Origin: Deltaproteobacteria bacterium
Lineage (GTDB): Bacteria; Acidobacteriota; Thermoanaerobaculia; Multivoradales; JAHZIX01
Direction of reading: 5' to 3'
Assembly: GCA_022601195.1 (NCBI GenBank)
Contig: JAHZIX010000038.1
Location: 1-42,808 of the forward strand
Length of the DNA: 42,808 bases
The position numbers were made by a program, and so were the translations under genes. This document shows positions 34,355 through 42,808 of the stretch, piece after piece (positions within the stretch are counted from its first letter, which is position 1; every line of letters begins with the position of its first letter). The notes beneath the pieces are model-generated. The model saw only the letters and a program-made list of their open reading frames with translations. It made no database searches and was not told the DNA's origin.

Positions 34355-37060
34355 TCATGGCCTCCATTGACGATGAACAGCATCGAGACGGGCCTGGGCG
34401 GCGCGACCGGCTCGAGATTCGGTTCCTCGCACTTCCCGCTCCATATTGGCCGCGGCACGGAGCAGGGGTTCCGCCTCGGCGTACCTCTTCTGCAGCAGGA
34501 GCGCTCCACCCAAGGTTCCACCCGCTCGGACCAAGTCCGGGTGAAGTGGTGGCAACCGATGACTGAGGACCTCCCTGGCGCTGCGAGCAAGCCTCTCTGC
34601 CGCCACGGCATCAGCGCGACGGAGATGGAGCTCGGCACGGCGGAAATGGACCTGGGCACACAGGTGCAGGCCTCTCCCCGTATCAGGGTGATGCGGCCCA
34701 ACGACCTCCCTTTGCCCCTCGACCATCTGTCGAGCTAGCTCCTCTGCTCCCTCGAGATCGTCGGCCGCAAGGCGCAGTCGGGCGACCACAGAGCCGATGA
34801 TCAAGGCGTCCGGGTGCTCTGCCTCAGTGCCCTTGGACACCGCCCGGAACGCGGCCTCGCTCTTGGCTAAACCTTCCTGGATATGACCGAGGTCTGCCAG
34901 CGTACCCGCGTGTAGAGCTCGTGTTCTCAGGACCAGGAGGTGCTCGTCCCCGAGCCTTGAACCCAGAATTTCTTCGGCCCGGCGCAGCATCACTTCAGCC
35001 TCCCGAGCCTGTCCCCGCTTTTGCAATAAAAGAGCGAGACTATTGAGACTGTGGGCAACCGCCGGATGCTCCGGCCCGTGCCGCCGCTCGGTGAGAGTGA
35101 GGACTTGCCGGCCTAAAACCTCCGCCTGTGCATACGCTCCATGAGCGCTCAGCGCAGCGCCGAGATTAGATCGGGCTGCCGAGGTCTGAGGATGATCCCT
35201 CCCGAGCACAGCAGATGAAGTCTCTAACGCCTCGCCGAGCACCTCTGCGGCCTCCCCATAGTCGGCCAACTTGATCAAAACGATACCGAGGTTACTCTCG
35301 ATTGCGGCCTCCGCTCGAGGCTCTCGGACGTCGAGGGCTCGGTATCCTTCCAAGGCTTGGCGTAATTGCTGCTCAGCTGCCAGAAAATCTCCTTTCTTGA
35401 GCAGCAACAGGCCGAGATGGTTGCGCATGCTGAACTGACGAGCGTCGGTTTCTTCATAGATCTGGCGACCGATCTCTATCGCCTCTCTGACCGCTGCCTC
35501 CCCCGCCTTGTAACGCCCCTGGTTCTGATGCAACTGTGCCATCGCGAGAAGGCTCTCGGCGACTTTGGAATGACGATCACCAAAGAGCTTCTGACGTAGG
35601 GTCAGGGCGCCTTCTAGCATCGGTTCTGCTTCCTCGTAAAAACCCAACCGTGCGTACCCCATACCCAGCACGTCCATGAGCTCAGCTTGAAGATCCTTCT
35701 GCCTGGCACTTCCCAGGGCGACGTGCTGCACCCCTCTATCGAGCAACTTTCGGACTTCCAGTGGCGAGCCGTCTTCCTCGAGACGATAGAGCTCGAGCAG
35801 AAACTCCGACACTTCGGCTGCTCGAACCCTCTCCTCCGCTGCCCGACGGGTCTCGAGTTGGCGATCGGTCGCCAAGGCGATGATGACCGCACACCCGAGC
35901 AGAGAGATTCCAACCTCTCGCCGCCGTCGCCAGGTCCACTTTCTGAGACGGAAAAACCAAAGATCCGCCAGGGCCTTCACAGGGTGGCCTTCCAGGTATC
36001 GGCGCAGGTCTTCCGCCAGGGCTTCGACGCTGGAGTAACGATGATCCGGATCGACAGCCATCGCTTTCGCCACAACCGAATCAAGGTCACCCCGGATTTC
36101 TCTCGCCCTGTTGGGGTCCCGCGCCGCCTGACTGACTCGCTGCTCAGCCCCGGTTGCCGACTCTCTCGGCACCTCAGGGCGGGCTCCAGCCAAGATCTCG
36201 AACAGAACGACGCCGAGAGAATAGACATCCGTGGCGGGGGTGACCGCCCTCCCCGCCCACTGTTCGGGGCTAGCGTAGGCCGGTGTCAGCAGCAGTAATC
36301 CAGGAACTGTGCCAGTAATGGGCCTTCGAGTCAGGGGATCGAGCAGCTTGGCAATGCCAAAATCGAGAAGTCTGGGTTCCCGGTCGACCCCCACCAAGAT
36401 ATTCGAAGGTTTCAGGTCTCGGTGGACCACCAAATTACGATGAGCATGGGCTACCGCCTCGCAGACTTTCAAGAACAGCTCGACTCGGGCCCGAACTCCA
36501 AGATTTTCTCGGGCACAGTGACGATCGATCCGCTCGCCCTCGATGTAAGGCATGACGAAATAGGGCCGCCCGTCTTCCAGCGCTCCTCCCTCGAGTAACT
36601 GGGCGATATTCGGATGCGCAAGCTGGGCCAGAATCTGCCTCTCCGTGCTGAAGCGGGCGACGATCTCGTCGGTGTCCATGCCCCGCTTGAGAACCTTGAT
36701 GGCAACCTGACGTTCGAAGGCTCCATCGACTCGTTCGGCGAGGTAAACCGCTCCAGTCCCCCCCCGCCCCAGTTCCTCGATCACTCGGTAGGGCCCAATC
36801 TCGAGACCGACCATCGCTGCAGCACTCCCGCTCTGGGGAAGATCACTGGCGCAATCCGGAAGCAATCGGAGCACAGGCATCTCCACGCCTCGGAGCTCAG
36901 ATTCCTCGAAGCCCAAAAGCGATTCGACCAGCTGCCGAAGCGCCTCATCGTCTCCGCAAGCCTTATCGAGAAAGGCGGTCCGAGCTTCCACTGGACGGTC
37001 TAGGCAATCGAGCAGAATCCAATTTGCTTTTCGTTGCTGCTCGATGTCAGTTGGGTTCAT
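34355..37060 (-). CDS. Ser/Thr kinase with TPR array
   Basis: This 901-residue protein starts at ATG 37060 (MNPTDIEQQRKANWILLDCL); an in-frame TTG 33 bases earlier is less likely. An N-terminal helical segment (RTAFLDKACGDDEALRQLVE) is common to kinases of this group. The kinase domain spans about residues 90-350: LGRGGTGAVYLA, K122 in VAIKVLKRG, HRDLKPSNILVG (D215), LLDFGIAKLL (DFG 233-235) and a downstream YASPEQW. One membrane helix (EVGISLLGCAVIIALATD) is followed by a long TPR array (KLADYGEAAEVLGEALETSS, AHGAYAQAEVLGRQVL, KRYAEAEPLLRAAANMERE). All catalytic motifs are intact. Pairing of such kinases with ECF-like sigma factors is common in Acidobacteriota. Confidence 0.93.
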   Translation of the reverse strand: MNPTDIEQQRKANWILLDCLDRPVEARTAFLDKACGDDEALRQLVESLLGFEESELRGVEMPVLRLLPDCASDLPQSGSAAAMVGLEIGPYRVIEELGRGGTGAVYLAERVDGAFERQVAIKVLKRGMDTDEIVARFSTERQILAQLAHPNIAQLLEGGALEDGRPYFVMPYIEGERIDRHCARENLGVRARVELFLKVCEAVAHAHRNLVVHRDLKPSNILVGVDREPRLLDFGIAKLLDPLTRRPITGTVPGLLLLTPAYASPEQWAGRAVTPATDVYSLGVVLFEILAGARPEVPRESATGAEQRVSQAARDPNRAREIRGDLDSVVAKAMAVDPDHRYSSVEALAEDLRRYLEGHPVKALADLWFFRLRKWTWRRRREVGISLLGCAVIIALATDRQLETRRAAEERVRAAEVSEFLLELYRLEEDGSPLEVRKLLDRGVQHVALGSARQKDLQAELMDVLGMGYARLGFYEEAEPMLEGALTLRQKLFGDRHSKVAESLLAMAQLHQNQGRYKAGEAAVREAIEIGRQIYEETDARQFSMRNHLGLLLLKKGDFLAAEQQLRQALEGYRALDVREPRAEAAIESNLGIVLIKLADYGEAAEVLGEALETSSAVLGRDHPQTSAARSNLGAALSAHGAYAQAEVLGRQVLTLTERRHGPEHPAVAHSLNSLALLLQKRGQAREAEVMLRRAEEILGSRLGDEHLLVLRTRALHAGTLADLGHIQEGLAKSEAAFRAVSKGTEAEHPDALIIGSVVARLRLAADDLEGAEELARQMVEGQREVVGPHHPDTGRGLHLCAQVHFRRAELHLRRADAVAAERLARSAREVLSHRLPPLHPDLVRAGGTLGGALLLQKRYAEAEPLLRAAANMEREVRGTESRAGRAAQARLDAVHRQWRP

Positions 37061-37158
37061 GGAACAAGGGTACCGCCAACCTTTAGAGCCCAACGGGGAA
37101 ACCCTCCAGTGAGATCTCCCTCAGTGACCCTCGCCCTATTTCAGCCCTAGGCCCTGAC

Positions 37159-38829
37159 TCACTGTTCCCGAAACACCATAAACCGTCCCCAGCAGCTCGC
37201 TAGCTCCATACCTCGTTGCACAAAGGCAGCCACGTAATAGCGCCCCGTCTCGGCCTTGGCGATTTCGTTGCCGAGATTCTCGGCGTGGACAATGCCTTTG
37301 GGAAAGAGGTTGAGGTGCATGTCCTGGTAGTACTTATCGAGGGGAAAGACCTCATCCCAGTCCTTGCCGAATTGGTCCACCAATTTTTGATTGGCCTCGG
37401 CGAAGGTCTTCGGGTGCATGAGCCGTTGGATGGTATTCATGGGGTGTTCCATGGCGACACAATCGATGCCGAGCCATTTGATCTTGCGTTCGATGCACCA
37501 ATCGGAGAAATCCGGTGACGGGCCCGGGTGCTTGATCATGTAGCGAAACTCGTCCGAGTCCGGGCTATTCCAACCGTAGGCATTCCAGCCAGTCTTGATG
37601 AGCAGAATATCCCCGTCCCGTAAATCGACTCGGTCTTCGATCATCTGAGGAGTGTAGACGCTGCAATCGCTGACCTCCTCAGAGATATCCACCACCACGC
37701 CGGGACCGTGCCAGTAGTCCAGGGGCACCTCACCAATGGTTCTCCCCGCGGCCCAGAAGTGCTTTTCCCCGTCCATGTGAGTGGCCAGATGAAAGCTCGC
37801 CTTGCAATGAGCGTTGTTGCGGCCGAGACCAAAATCGAGGCCTCCGACCCGCTTGGTGTAGCGAATCGACAGGGGCTCGTAGTTGGCCCACTGGGGGGTC
37901 TGGACGGAGAACGGCAGGGTCAAATCGAGCATCTCGGTCTTGCTCAGGGCGGCGAAGAGTTCCTCCTGGTCGGCACCTTCGGGGGCTTGAAGAGCAGCGA
38001 CTCGACACCAGGCCGACTCGACCTCCATGAAGGGAATCGCCCCAAATAGAAGCCAAGACCGCTGATTGGAGAGCTCATCGATCTCGCCCCCCAGGGATTC
38101 CGCCAGCAAGAGACCTGCCTTGGGCATGGTGATGTGGGTGAGTTTCTGGTACTCCTCCGGAGGAAAGAGTTCCTCCCAGGACTTGCCGTAGGTCGCCTGG
38201 GCCACCGCCTCCGCCTTTTCGAACTCCCGGGCATGGAGAAAGCGAATATTGGTATTCATGGGATGTTCCGCCGAGCCGCAGTCCACGGCGATCATCTTGA
38301 GTTTCATGGAGAGGGCCCAAGGGAAAAAATCCGGCGACGGGCCCGGGTGCCGGACGTAGTAGCCGAATTCTTTGTTCTCGATCCCCGCCTGCATGTCCGG
38401 GTTAGCTACGTCCGGTTGATCCCAGGCGTGCTTGTGGTACCCGGTATTGATCACCAGGATGTCTCCCTCTCGCACCTCTGCTCGCTCGGTAATCATCTCC
38501 GGGGTGTAGAAGCCGTAGTCCGATACCGCATCGGAAACATCGACCACCACCCCGGGACCACAGAGGTCGGTGAGAGGAACATCCGCCAGGGCTCTCGAGC
38601 CGGAGTGGAAGGCCCGCTGACCGACCACATGAGTGCCGGTGTTGTTGCTCCATTCGATGAACTGACCGTTGGCCCCCTGGCCGCCTCCGTAGGCACCGGT
38701 GAGCCGCTTGAAGAAATGAACTTGGAGAGGCATCTCTCCGGGAAATGGTGGTGTGAAAAGGCTCAAGGGCTGGGTCAAATCGAGCCAGCGAGACTGGGAA
38801 AGGGTGTTGATTAGCTCTTCTCGGTCCAT
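37159..38829 (-). CDS. Tandem cyclase-family protein (kynurenine formamidase-like)
   Basis: This 556-residue protein starts at ATG 38829 with AGGAGG 8 bases upstream. It is a head-to-tail duplication of the PF04199 cyclase/formamidase domain (about residues 12-270 and 297-550), twice the usual length. Repeated landmarks: GPGVVVDVS and GPGVVVDIS, YVRHPGPSPDF and MIKHPGPSPDF, AEHPMNTNIR and MEHPMNTIQR. Domain 2 keeps the metal motif as H347, H351, D353 and H357 (HLATHMDGEKHF). In domain 1 the same places are N63, H67, V69 and A73, so it probably lacks metal and activity. No signal peptide: cytoplasmic. Substrate unknown; no other kynurenine genes are nearby. The pair likely forms a pseudo-dimer. 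Confidence 0.88.
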   Translation of the reverse strand: MDREELINTLSQSRWLDLTQPLSLFTPPFPGEMPLQVHFFKRLTGAYGGGQGANGQFIEWSNNTGTHVVGQRAFHSGSRALADVPLTDLCGPGVVVDVSDAVSDYGFYTPEMITERAEVREGDILVINTGYHKHAWDQPDVANPDMQAGIENKEFGYYVRHPGPSPDFFPWALSMKLKMIAVDCGSAEHPMNTNIRFLHAREFEKAEAVAQATYGKSWEELFPPEEYQKLTHITMPKAGLLLAESLGGEIDELSNQRSWLLFGAIPFMEVESAWCRVAALQAPEGADQEELFAALSKTEMLDLTLPFSVQTPQWANYEPLSIRYTKRVGGLDFGLGRNNAHCKASFHLATHMDGEKHFWAAGRTIGEVPLDYWHGPGVVVDISEEVSDCSVYTPQMIEDRVDLRDGDILLIKTGWNAYGWNSPDSDEFRYMIKHPGPSPDFSDWCIERKIKWLGIDCVAMEHPMNTIQRLMHPKTFAEANQKLVDQFGKDWDEVFPLDKYYQDMHLNLFPKGIVHAENLGNEIAKAETGRYYVAAFVQRGMELASCWGRFMVFREQ

Positions 38830-38943
38830 GTTGGGACCTCCTGTTGGGCATGGGTATTCATCGATCAGCCGTATTCTAGTCGCTCATCGAAGCCGAGGGG
38901 CAGCTCCTCGGCAGTTGGACCTCCTGCGGGTATCCTCAGGGGA

Positions 38944-39786
38944 ATGAGAAAGGAAGATCTCTTCAGCGCCACCGCTTGCATGAATGGACTGCTCCTGACC
39001 ATCCTGCTCATCCTGGGATGCCAACAAAGGGAGGTTAGATTGCCGGCTCGTTGGGTTGAGCCCACTACCGGCATGACCTTTGTCAGGGTCCCTGCCGGGG
39101 AGTTCCAAGTGGGGACCCCCACCGGCGAAGCGGGTCACGAAGAGTGGGAACGACTGCACCCGGTTCGGATCTCTAGACCGTTCTACCTCGGTCAGACCGA
39201 GGTCACCCGCCAGCAATGGAGCAGGATTCTCGGCAACGACCCGAGTGCCCTTCCCCCTTGCCCGACTTGTCCAGTGGAAACGGTCAACTATCACCGCATC
39301 GAGGAGTTCCTAGCCCTTTTCTCGGAGAGTACCGGAGAGTCCTTTCGTCTCCCAACGGAAGCCGAATGGGAGTACGCCTGCCGAGCTGGAACCCAAGCCC
39401 CCTTCTCCACCGGTGCTCAGCTCACCACCGACCAGGCCAACTTTGACGGGCGCTACCCCTACCCCGGTTCCCCTCTCGGGATCAACCGAGGGAGCACCAC
39501 CCCTGCCGCCACCTTTCCCCCCAACGCCTTCGGCCTCTATGACATGCACGGCAACGTCTGGGAATGGACCTCAGACGATATGTGCCCTTACGAGTTCATT
39601 CCTGACCGAACCACCATCGATCCGGCAGGGAAATGCCCAACGGAACTCAGAGTGATTCGCGGCGGCAGCTGGATCTTCAACGGCGACAGCGCCCGCTGCG
39701 GCCTCCGCTACACCCACCGGCCCCAGGACGATGGACCGAGTCTGGGGTTTCGAGTGGTGTGGGAGGGCGTGGCAGCGGGAGAGTGA
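38944..39786 (+). CDS. SUMF1/formylglycine-generating-enzyme-like lipoprotein
   Basis: This 280-residue protein has a likely lipoprotein signal (MNGLLLTILLILGC, lipobox ILGC near residue 27) and the FGE-sulfatase domain PF03781: GMTFVRVPAGEFQVGTPTGE, FYLGQTEVTRQQWSRIL, LPTEAEWEYACRAG, LYDMHGNVWEWTSDD, RVIRGGSWIF and LGFRVV. One Cys lies in the SARCGLRY segment where FGE has an active-site Cys, but the second Cys of the GFRC motif is absent (GFRVV), so copper-dependent formylglycine formation is doubtful. Members without it act as binding or effector proteins. ATG 38944 is used; a start at residue 13 (ATG 38980) would also give the signal. Confidence 0.85.
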   Translation: MRKEDLFSATACMNGLLLTILLILGCQQREVRLPARWVEPTTGMTFVRVPAGEFQVGTPTGEAGHEEWERLHPVRISRPFYLGQTEVTRQQWSRILGNDPSALPPCPTCPVETVNYHRIEEFLALFSESTGESFRLPTEAEWEYACRAGTQAPFSTGAQLTTDQANFDGRYPYPGSPLGINRGSTTPAATFPPNAFGLYDMHGNVWEWTSDDMCPYEFIPDRTTIDPAGKCPTELRVIRGGSWIFNGDSARCGLRYTHRPQDDGPSLGFRVVWEGVAAGE

Positions 39787-39815
39787 GGGGTGGATCCCTG
39801 GCTGGGGCACCCCTC
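39785..39815. terminator. Hairpin between convergent genes
   Basis: GAGGGGTG (39785-39792) pairs perfectly with CACCCCTC (39808-39815) across a 15-base loop. It starts at the FGE-like stop codon and ends 6 bp before the convergent protease stop, so it may serve both. No U run. Confidence 0.55.
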
Positions 39816-39820
39816 CGAGT

Positions 39821-41239
39821 TCACTCTACTCCTTGATACAGAATGAGGGATGCTAGGTCGGCAAGATCCAAATACCGCTGTACTTGCACCTTCTGCTCTC
39901 GCCTTACGGTAGATGACGAGGCTCTTTCAGAGAAAGCTTTGAGAAGCTCGATAGCCCTATTAGAAACCTGCAGGCTCCTACTGATCTCCTTTGACCTCCT
40001 GTTACCAGCCCCTGATAGAGCGATGGCTCTCGAAAGCTCTACTCGAGCATCCACGAGGGAGAGAAAGAGGATATCGATGGTTTCGTCAGCTCTCTCTCTC
40101 GAAGCAGAGATGGACTCCACTTTTACCAGAGCCTCAGCATAGGCTTTCTCATTGTCGACCTGTTCCGCGACTACGACGAGCACCGCTCCCGCTTCATCTA
40201 TTGCCGCTTCTCGCTCATCTTGCAGACCAACTATTTGATGGTAGAAGTCAGCAAAATCTGAAAGAGAGTCATCCATGCCGAGGAGACGCTTCTTGAGAGC
40301 TGGCATAAGACGAGCTCTCCTGTTGGCACTCTCCTCTCGAACACGCCCTAGATCAGCTTCGAGCAGCAGTAACTCTCCCGAGAGTTCTTGCAGCAACACA
40401 TCAAACTGCCGATAGGCTTGGTCAAATTTCGACGGCAGTGTTTCGAGTGAGCCAGACAGCCGCTCATGGCCTGGGTGGTGCCTCAAGCGCTCGGTAGTGC
40501 TCCTGCTCAGAGCTGGGTCAAACACCGGCTGAGTCCACTCGGAGTCTGAGATCTCGCTGGGAGATCTCGGACTTCTCCGCCCACTCAGGAGCTCGGTTAT
40601 GTGCTCACTCGGAATGGCCCACCCAAGCCCTCGACCCTCGGAAAAGCTACCGGAGAACACCCCGACAACTTCTCCGTCATGAAGCACTGGAGCTCCGCTA
40701 CTTCCTTCATAGGCAGTGATATCCAGGGACAACAAATCCAGGTCATGCCGGCCTGGGAAAATCGCTTTGTTACGACTCTTATTCAGAGTAGATGCCCGTG
40801 TATAACCGCCGTCCTTGCTCACCGTTCCCCAGAACTGGTGAGAGTCCATCCCTCTGGGATTCCCGGCCAGCAGCACACTGTCGACCCTAGGTTGCAACGA
40901 TCGACGTTGCCGACGAAATCGAAACGGCCTACCTAGGGAGCCTGAGCCCAACGGCTTCAAGAGGGCAAGGTCGTGCCGAGGGTCCAGGGCTTCAATGGCG
41001 ACATCTCGCTTGGGTGGATGCCCCTTGATGACGATTCGAATTCGGCTCGACTTCCAGATCGCATGATAGGCAGTGACGATTCGGCCTGATTCAATCAAAA
41101 ATCCTGTCGCCTGCTCGACCTTTCCGCCGCGATGAGCATAGACGTGAACGAGACTCCCAGGTGGCTGAGCTGCGGCCGTCCCCGCGGCTAGTGAAAGGAG
41201 GAGAAGTCCTGTGAGACGTAGGCAAAGCCGCCTAAACAT
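39821..41239 (-). CDS. Secreted trypsin-like serine protease with helical C-terminal domain
   Basis: This 472-residue protein starts at ATG 41239 with a signal peptide (LRLTGLLLLSLAAGTAAA). Residues about 28-218 are an S1-type protease domain: His59 in RIVTAYHAIW, Asp90 in DPRHDLALLKP and Ser181 in YEGSSGAPVLHDGEVVG. The GSSGAP active-site motif deviates from GNSGGP in a way seen in some bacterial DegP-like/S1 enzymes. The remaining 250 residues are charged and helical, probably coiled coil, with no PDZ domain. The start lies inside the 3' end of the membrane protein gene (8-bp overlap), so both are coupled. Its substrate is unknown; the secreted Cys-containing protein encoded two genes upstream is a candidate. 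Confidence 0.88.
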   Translation of the reverse strand: MFRRLCLRLTGLLLLSLAAGTAAAQPPGSLVHVYAHRGGKVEQATGFLIESGRIVTAYHAIWKSSRIRIVIKGHPPKRDVAIEALDPRHDLALLKPLGSGSLGRPFRFRRQRRSLQPRVDSVLLAGNPRGMDSHQFWGTVSKDGGYTRASTLNKSRNKAIFPGRHDLDLLSLDITAYEGSSGAPVLHDGEVVGVFSGSFSEGRGLGWAIPSEHITELLSGRRSPRSPSEISDSEWTQPVFDPALSRSTTERLRHHPGHERLSGSLETLPSKFDQAYRQFDVLLQELSGELLLLEADLGRVREESANRRARLMPALKKRLLGMDDSLSDFADFYHQIVGLQDEREAAIDEAGAVLVVVAEQVDNEKAYAEALVKVESISASRERADETIDILFLSLVDARVELSRAIALSGAGNRRSKEISRSLQVSNRAIELLKAFSERASSSTVRREQKVQVQRYLDLADLASLILYQGVE

Positions 41240-41765
41240 CCGGCCCCCTAGATTTGACCTTCGTCACAAGGCTGCGAAGCTCTTCGTATGCGTCGTCTGC
41301 GGTGATTAGATCTTGCCGATACTGATTGTCGATGGTTGCCATCTCGTCGGTAACTTCGGAACGAAAAACATCCAGCACCTTACTCGTAGCATCTTGATAC
41401 TCTCGATACTTGTCGAGTGCCTCAATCGCCTCCAAGGGCGTCAGAGAATCGGCATTCACTTTGATGGACTTGAGTAGGTTCTGTTCCAGATCCAACTGAG
41501 TCTCGGTCTTGTGGTTGAACAATTGACTCTCTGCTCCCAGCAGACCCGAGATCAAACCAACAACAATAGAGAGAGTCAGACTCAGAAGGAGCTTCGAAGA
41601 CCGCATTCTGATCTCTGGGGTCGCGTCCTTGAGATAGAAGACTCCACCTCCTCCAAGGGCCGAGAGGATGAGTATGAGAATCCCATTGAAAGGAACGGTC
41701 TGGGAGAGTCCCACCAGAAACCCGATAAGGAGACCAAGAGAAGAGAACGCCAGGATCTCAAGCAT
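41232..41765 (-). CDS. Small membrane protein with helical tail
   Basis: This 177-residue protein has three likely membrane segments: AFSSLGLLIGFLVGLSQTV (about 5-24), ILILILSALGGGGVFYL (about 29-46) and LLLSLTLSIVVGLISGLLGA (about 59-78). The remaining 100 residues are helical and charged (LEAIEALDKYREYQDATSKV), probably projecting into the periplasm. It begins 3 bp after the stop of the secreted protein gene and overlaps the protease gene by 8 bp, so the three form one operon. I do not recognise the family. It may anchor or regulate the protease, whose C-terminus is also helical (inference). Confidence 0.78.
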   Translation of the reverse strand: MLEILAFSSLGLLIGFLVGLSQTVPFNGILILILSALGGGGVFYLKDATPEIRMRSSKLLLSLTLSIVVGLISGLLGAESQLFNHKTETQLDLEQNLLKSIKVNADSLTPLEAIEALDKYREYQDATSKVLDVFRSEVTDEMATIDNQYRQDLITADDAYEELRSLVTKVKSRGPDV

Positions 41766-41768
41766 GGC

Positions 41769-42314
41769 CTATCGGGCTATTCCCGGCGCCCAGCCGTAAG
41801 GGTAGCCCCAATTGCAGTGACAGGCGCTTCCTATCGGAATACTTACCATCATTGGACAACTTCCTCGAGAAGTACTGCACTGTGAAGCAATACCGCCGCC
41901 ATCCCGGAAAGGTACTGGACGGATGGATAGTCCATCCAATAGGTCTAAATGAATGTCATTGCATGTTCCGCACTGTTGGAGATGACCTGTCCAATCTCGA
42001 GAGGTCCTGAGGTCATCGTTCATACCCATGAAATGCCTCAGCTCCTCGCCGAGCTCTCCGTGGTCGTCGAGATCCTCATCCATCAAGTCGTAGAGATTGT
42101 CTTCTACCTCCTCCACCTGGCTATCACGCAAGCTTCGTCCTCGATTCGCAGCCTTCAGCGCTGCCATGGAAGATTTGATGGCTTCTCGAAGCTCTTTACG
42201 ACTGACCGTCGGTTCCTCATCTTCAACCTCTTGGAACTCAAGGGCGGAAGCCGTAGCTGGAACGAAAAGTACAAAGAAGAGAAGAAAGAGAGTCGTTTTC
42301 ACCAGAGATTTCAC
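41769..42314 (-). CDS. Secreted Cys-containing protein of unknown function
   Basis: This 181-residue protein starts at GTG 42314 with AAAGGA about 11 bases upstream. A signal peptide (LVKTTLFLLFFVLFVPATASA) is followed by an acidic helical region (residues 25-105) and a 70-residue tail with HLQQCGTCNDIHLDLLDG, ASQCSTSRGSCPMM and GSACHCNWGYPYGW. The tail holds six Cys, enough for three disulfides or a metal site; GYPYGWAPG is Gly/aromatic rich. First in an operon with the membrane protein and the trypsin-like protease. The arrangement recalls precursors processed by a neighbouring protease, but no cleavage motif is evident. Function unknown. Confidence 0.75.
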   Translation of the reverse strand: MKSLVKTTLFLLFFVLFVPATASALEFQEVEDEEPTVSRKELREAIKSSMAALKAANRGRSLRDSQVEEVEDNLYDLMDEDLDDHGELGEELRHFMGMNDDLRTSRDWTGHLQQCGTCNDIHLDLLDGLSIRPVPFRDGGGIASQCSTSRGSCPMMVSIPIGSACHCNWGYPYGWAPGIAR

Positions 42315-42766
42315 GGGGATTGTCCTTTCAAATCAAGAAGCTAATTTTGCTGAAAACTCTCAACAGATGACCCCAAGGGGCTCACCGGGCCGTATCCCAT
42401 CGAGATCAGCGCGCAGCGTCCAAGGGGGGCAAGAGCCGCCTTCTAAGCCAAAGGCCATGCCTCAAAGCAGAGGCACAGCAGCTTCTTGCCGATATTCCCC
42501 TAGGGGGACAGGAATTCCTTTTTCCCAAGTTAGCTACACTAAATTTGATTCACGGACGATTGCCCCACTCTGCCTAGCAGGTCCCAGCAGGGAGCTCAGA
42601 CCAAACCAATGACTAGATGTTGGAGTTGGAATTGGGGACCGGATCTGCTCCACAAATAGAAGCTTCGAGGAATCTGACCTGGAATTTGACCTGGAATCTG
42701 AGACGAAACCTGAGCCTCACAGGTCCTCACAAGTCCGGTGTAGCGACCAGTGAGACCTAGAAGAGA
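42315..42766. other. Gene-free right flank
   Basis: No convincing gene is seen on either strand. A short imperfect tandem repeat of 12-bp units (GGAATCTGACCT, GGAATTTGACCT, GGAATCTGAGAC) starts at 42669. A promoter for the minus-strand operon at 42314 is expected here but was not clearly identified. Confidence 0.5.
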
Positions 42767-42808
42767 GGGAGAGGGAGAGGGAGAGGGAGAGGGAGAGGGA
42801 GAGGGAGA
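42767..42808. repeat. Seven GGGAGA hexanucleotide repeats at the right edge
   Basis: GGGAGA is repeated seven times without error up to the last base. The regular G3N3 spacing could form a G-quadruplex. The array reaches the window edge, so its length is unknown. Confidence 0.95.

Noticed and set aside
1..42808. tRNA, rRNA, CRISPR arrays, transposase genes
   Set aside because: Reading both strands by eye gave no cloverleaf, rRNA segment, regularly spaced repeat array with unique spacers, or transposase motif.

Overview
The window looks like a contig from a moderately GC-rich Gram-negative bacterium, most likely an Acidobacteriota relative (Thermoanaerobaculia-like). This is inference from gene content: an ELWxTDGT-repeat protein with C-terminal TGYFWFF-type modules, a DUF6503-DUF1838 protein, TPR-bearing Ser/Thr kinases, an ECF-like sigma factor of the PF07638 type, an IPTL-CTERM remnant, and many lipoproteins and signal peptides. 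No rRNA, tRNA, CRISPR array, intact insertion sequence or origin was seen. Both edges are low-complexity tandem repeats (12-bp units on the left, GGGAGA units on the right), as expected where an assembly breaks.

Layout. 1-3747 (minus): a BlaI-type repressor, an M56 (BlaR1-like) membrane metalloprotease with a His/Ser/Gly-rich tail, a tiny secreted protein that is about 40% histidine, and a membrane protein with a propeller-like domain that runs off the left edge. 4141-7987 (plus): three genes joined by ATGA overlaps, encoding a PQQ-type propeller, an Ala/Pro-rich secreted protein and a beta-lactamase-fold lipoprotein. 8032-9546 (plus): a TetR regulator and an SDR oxidoreductase, each preceded by the same 16-bp operator in opposite orientation. 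9662-10190 (minus): remains of a DUF11/IPTL-CTERM surface protein with two frameshifts. 10433-12780 (minus): cydAB-type bd oxidase. 12977-18925 (minus): DUF4407 membrane protein, kinase-TPR receptor and a DUF6503-DUF1838 protein. 19071-20716 (plus): a peroxiredoxin-like selenoprotein with an in-frame UGA and a bSECIS-like hairpin, coupled to a nitronate monooxygenase-like gene.

20717-33395 is an accessory secretome region: an S8 protease, a 464-aa secreted protein of unknown function, a giant ELWxTDGT protein and, on the minus strand, a phospholipase D/C-type lectin fusion. In front of the first two lie two copies of a ~330-bp element. Each copy holds two 20-21 codon micropeptide frames with anti-SD-complementary ribosome sites and an RNA hairpin between them. 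Codon-position bias and preserved pairing suggest real genes, and this is the best candidate here for an undescribed system.

33631-42314: an ECF-like sigma factor convergent with a kinase-TPR protein, a tandem cyclase-family protein whose first half has lost its metal ligands, an SUMF1/FGE-like lipoprotein, and an operon of a secreted Cys-containing protein, a small membrane protein and a trypsin-like protease. The rightmost ~500 bases hold no convincing gene.
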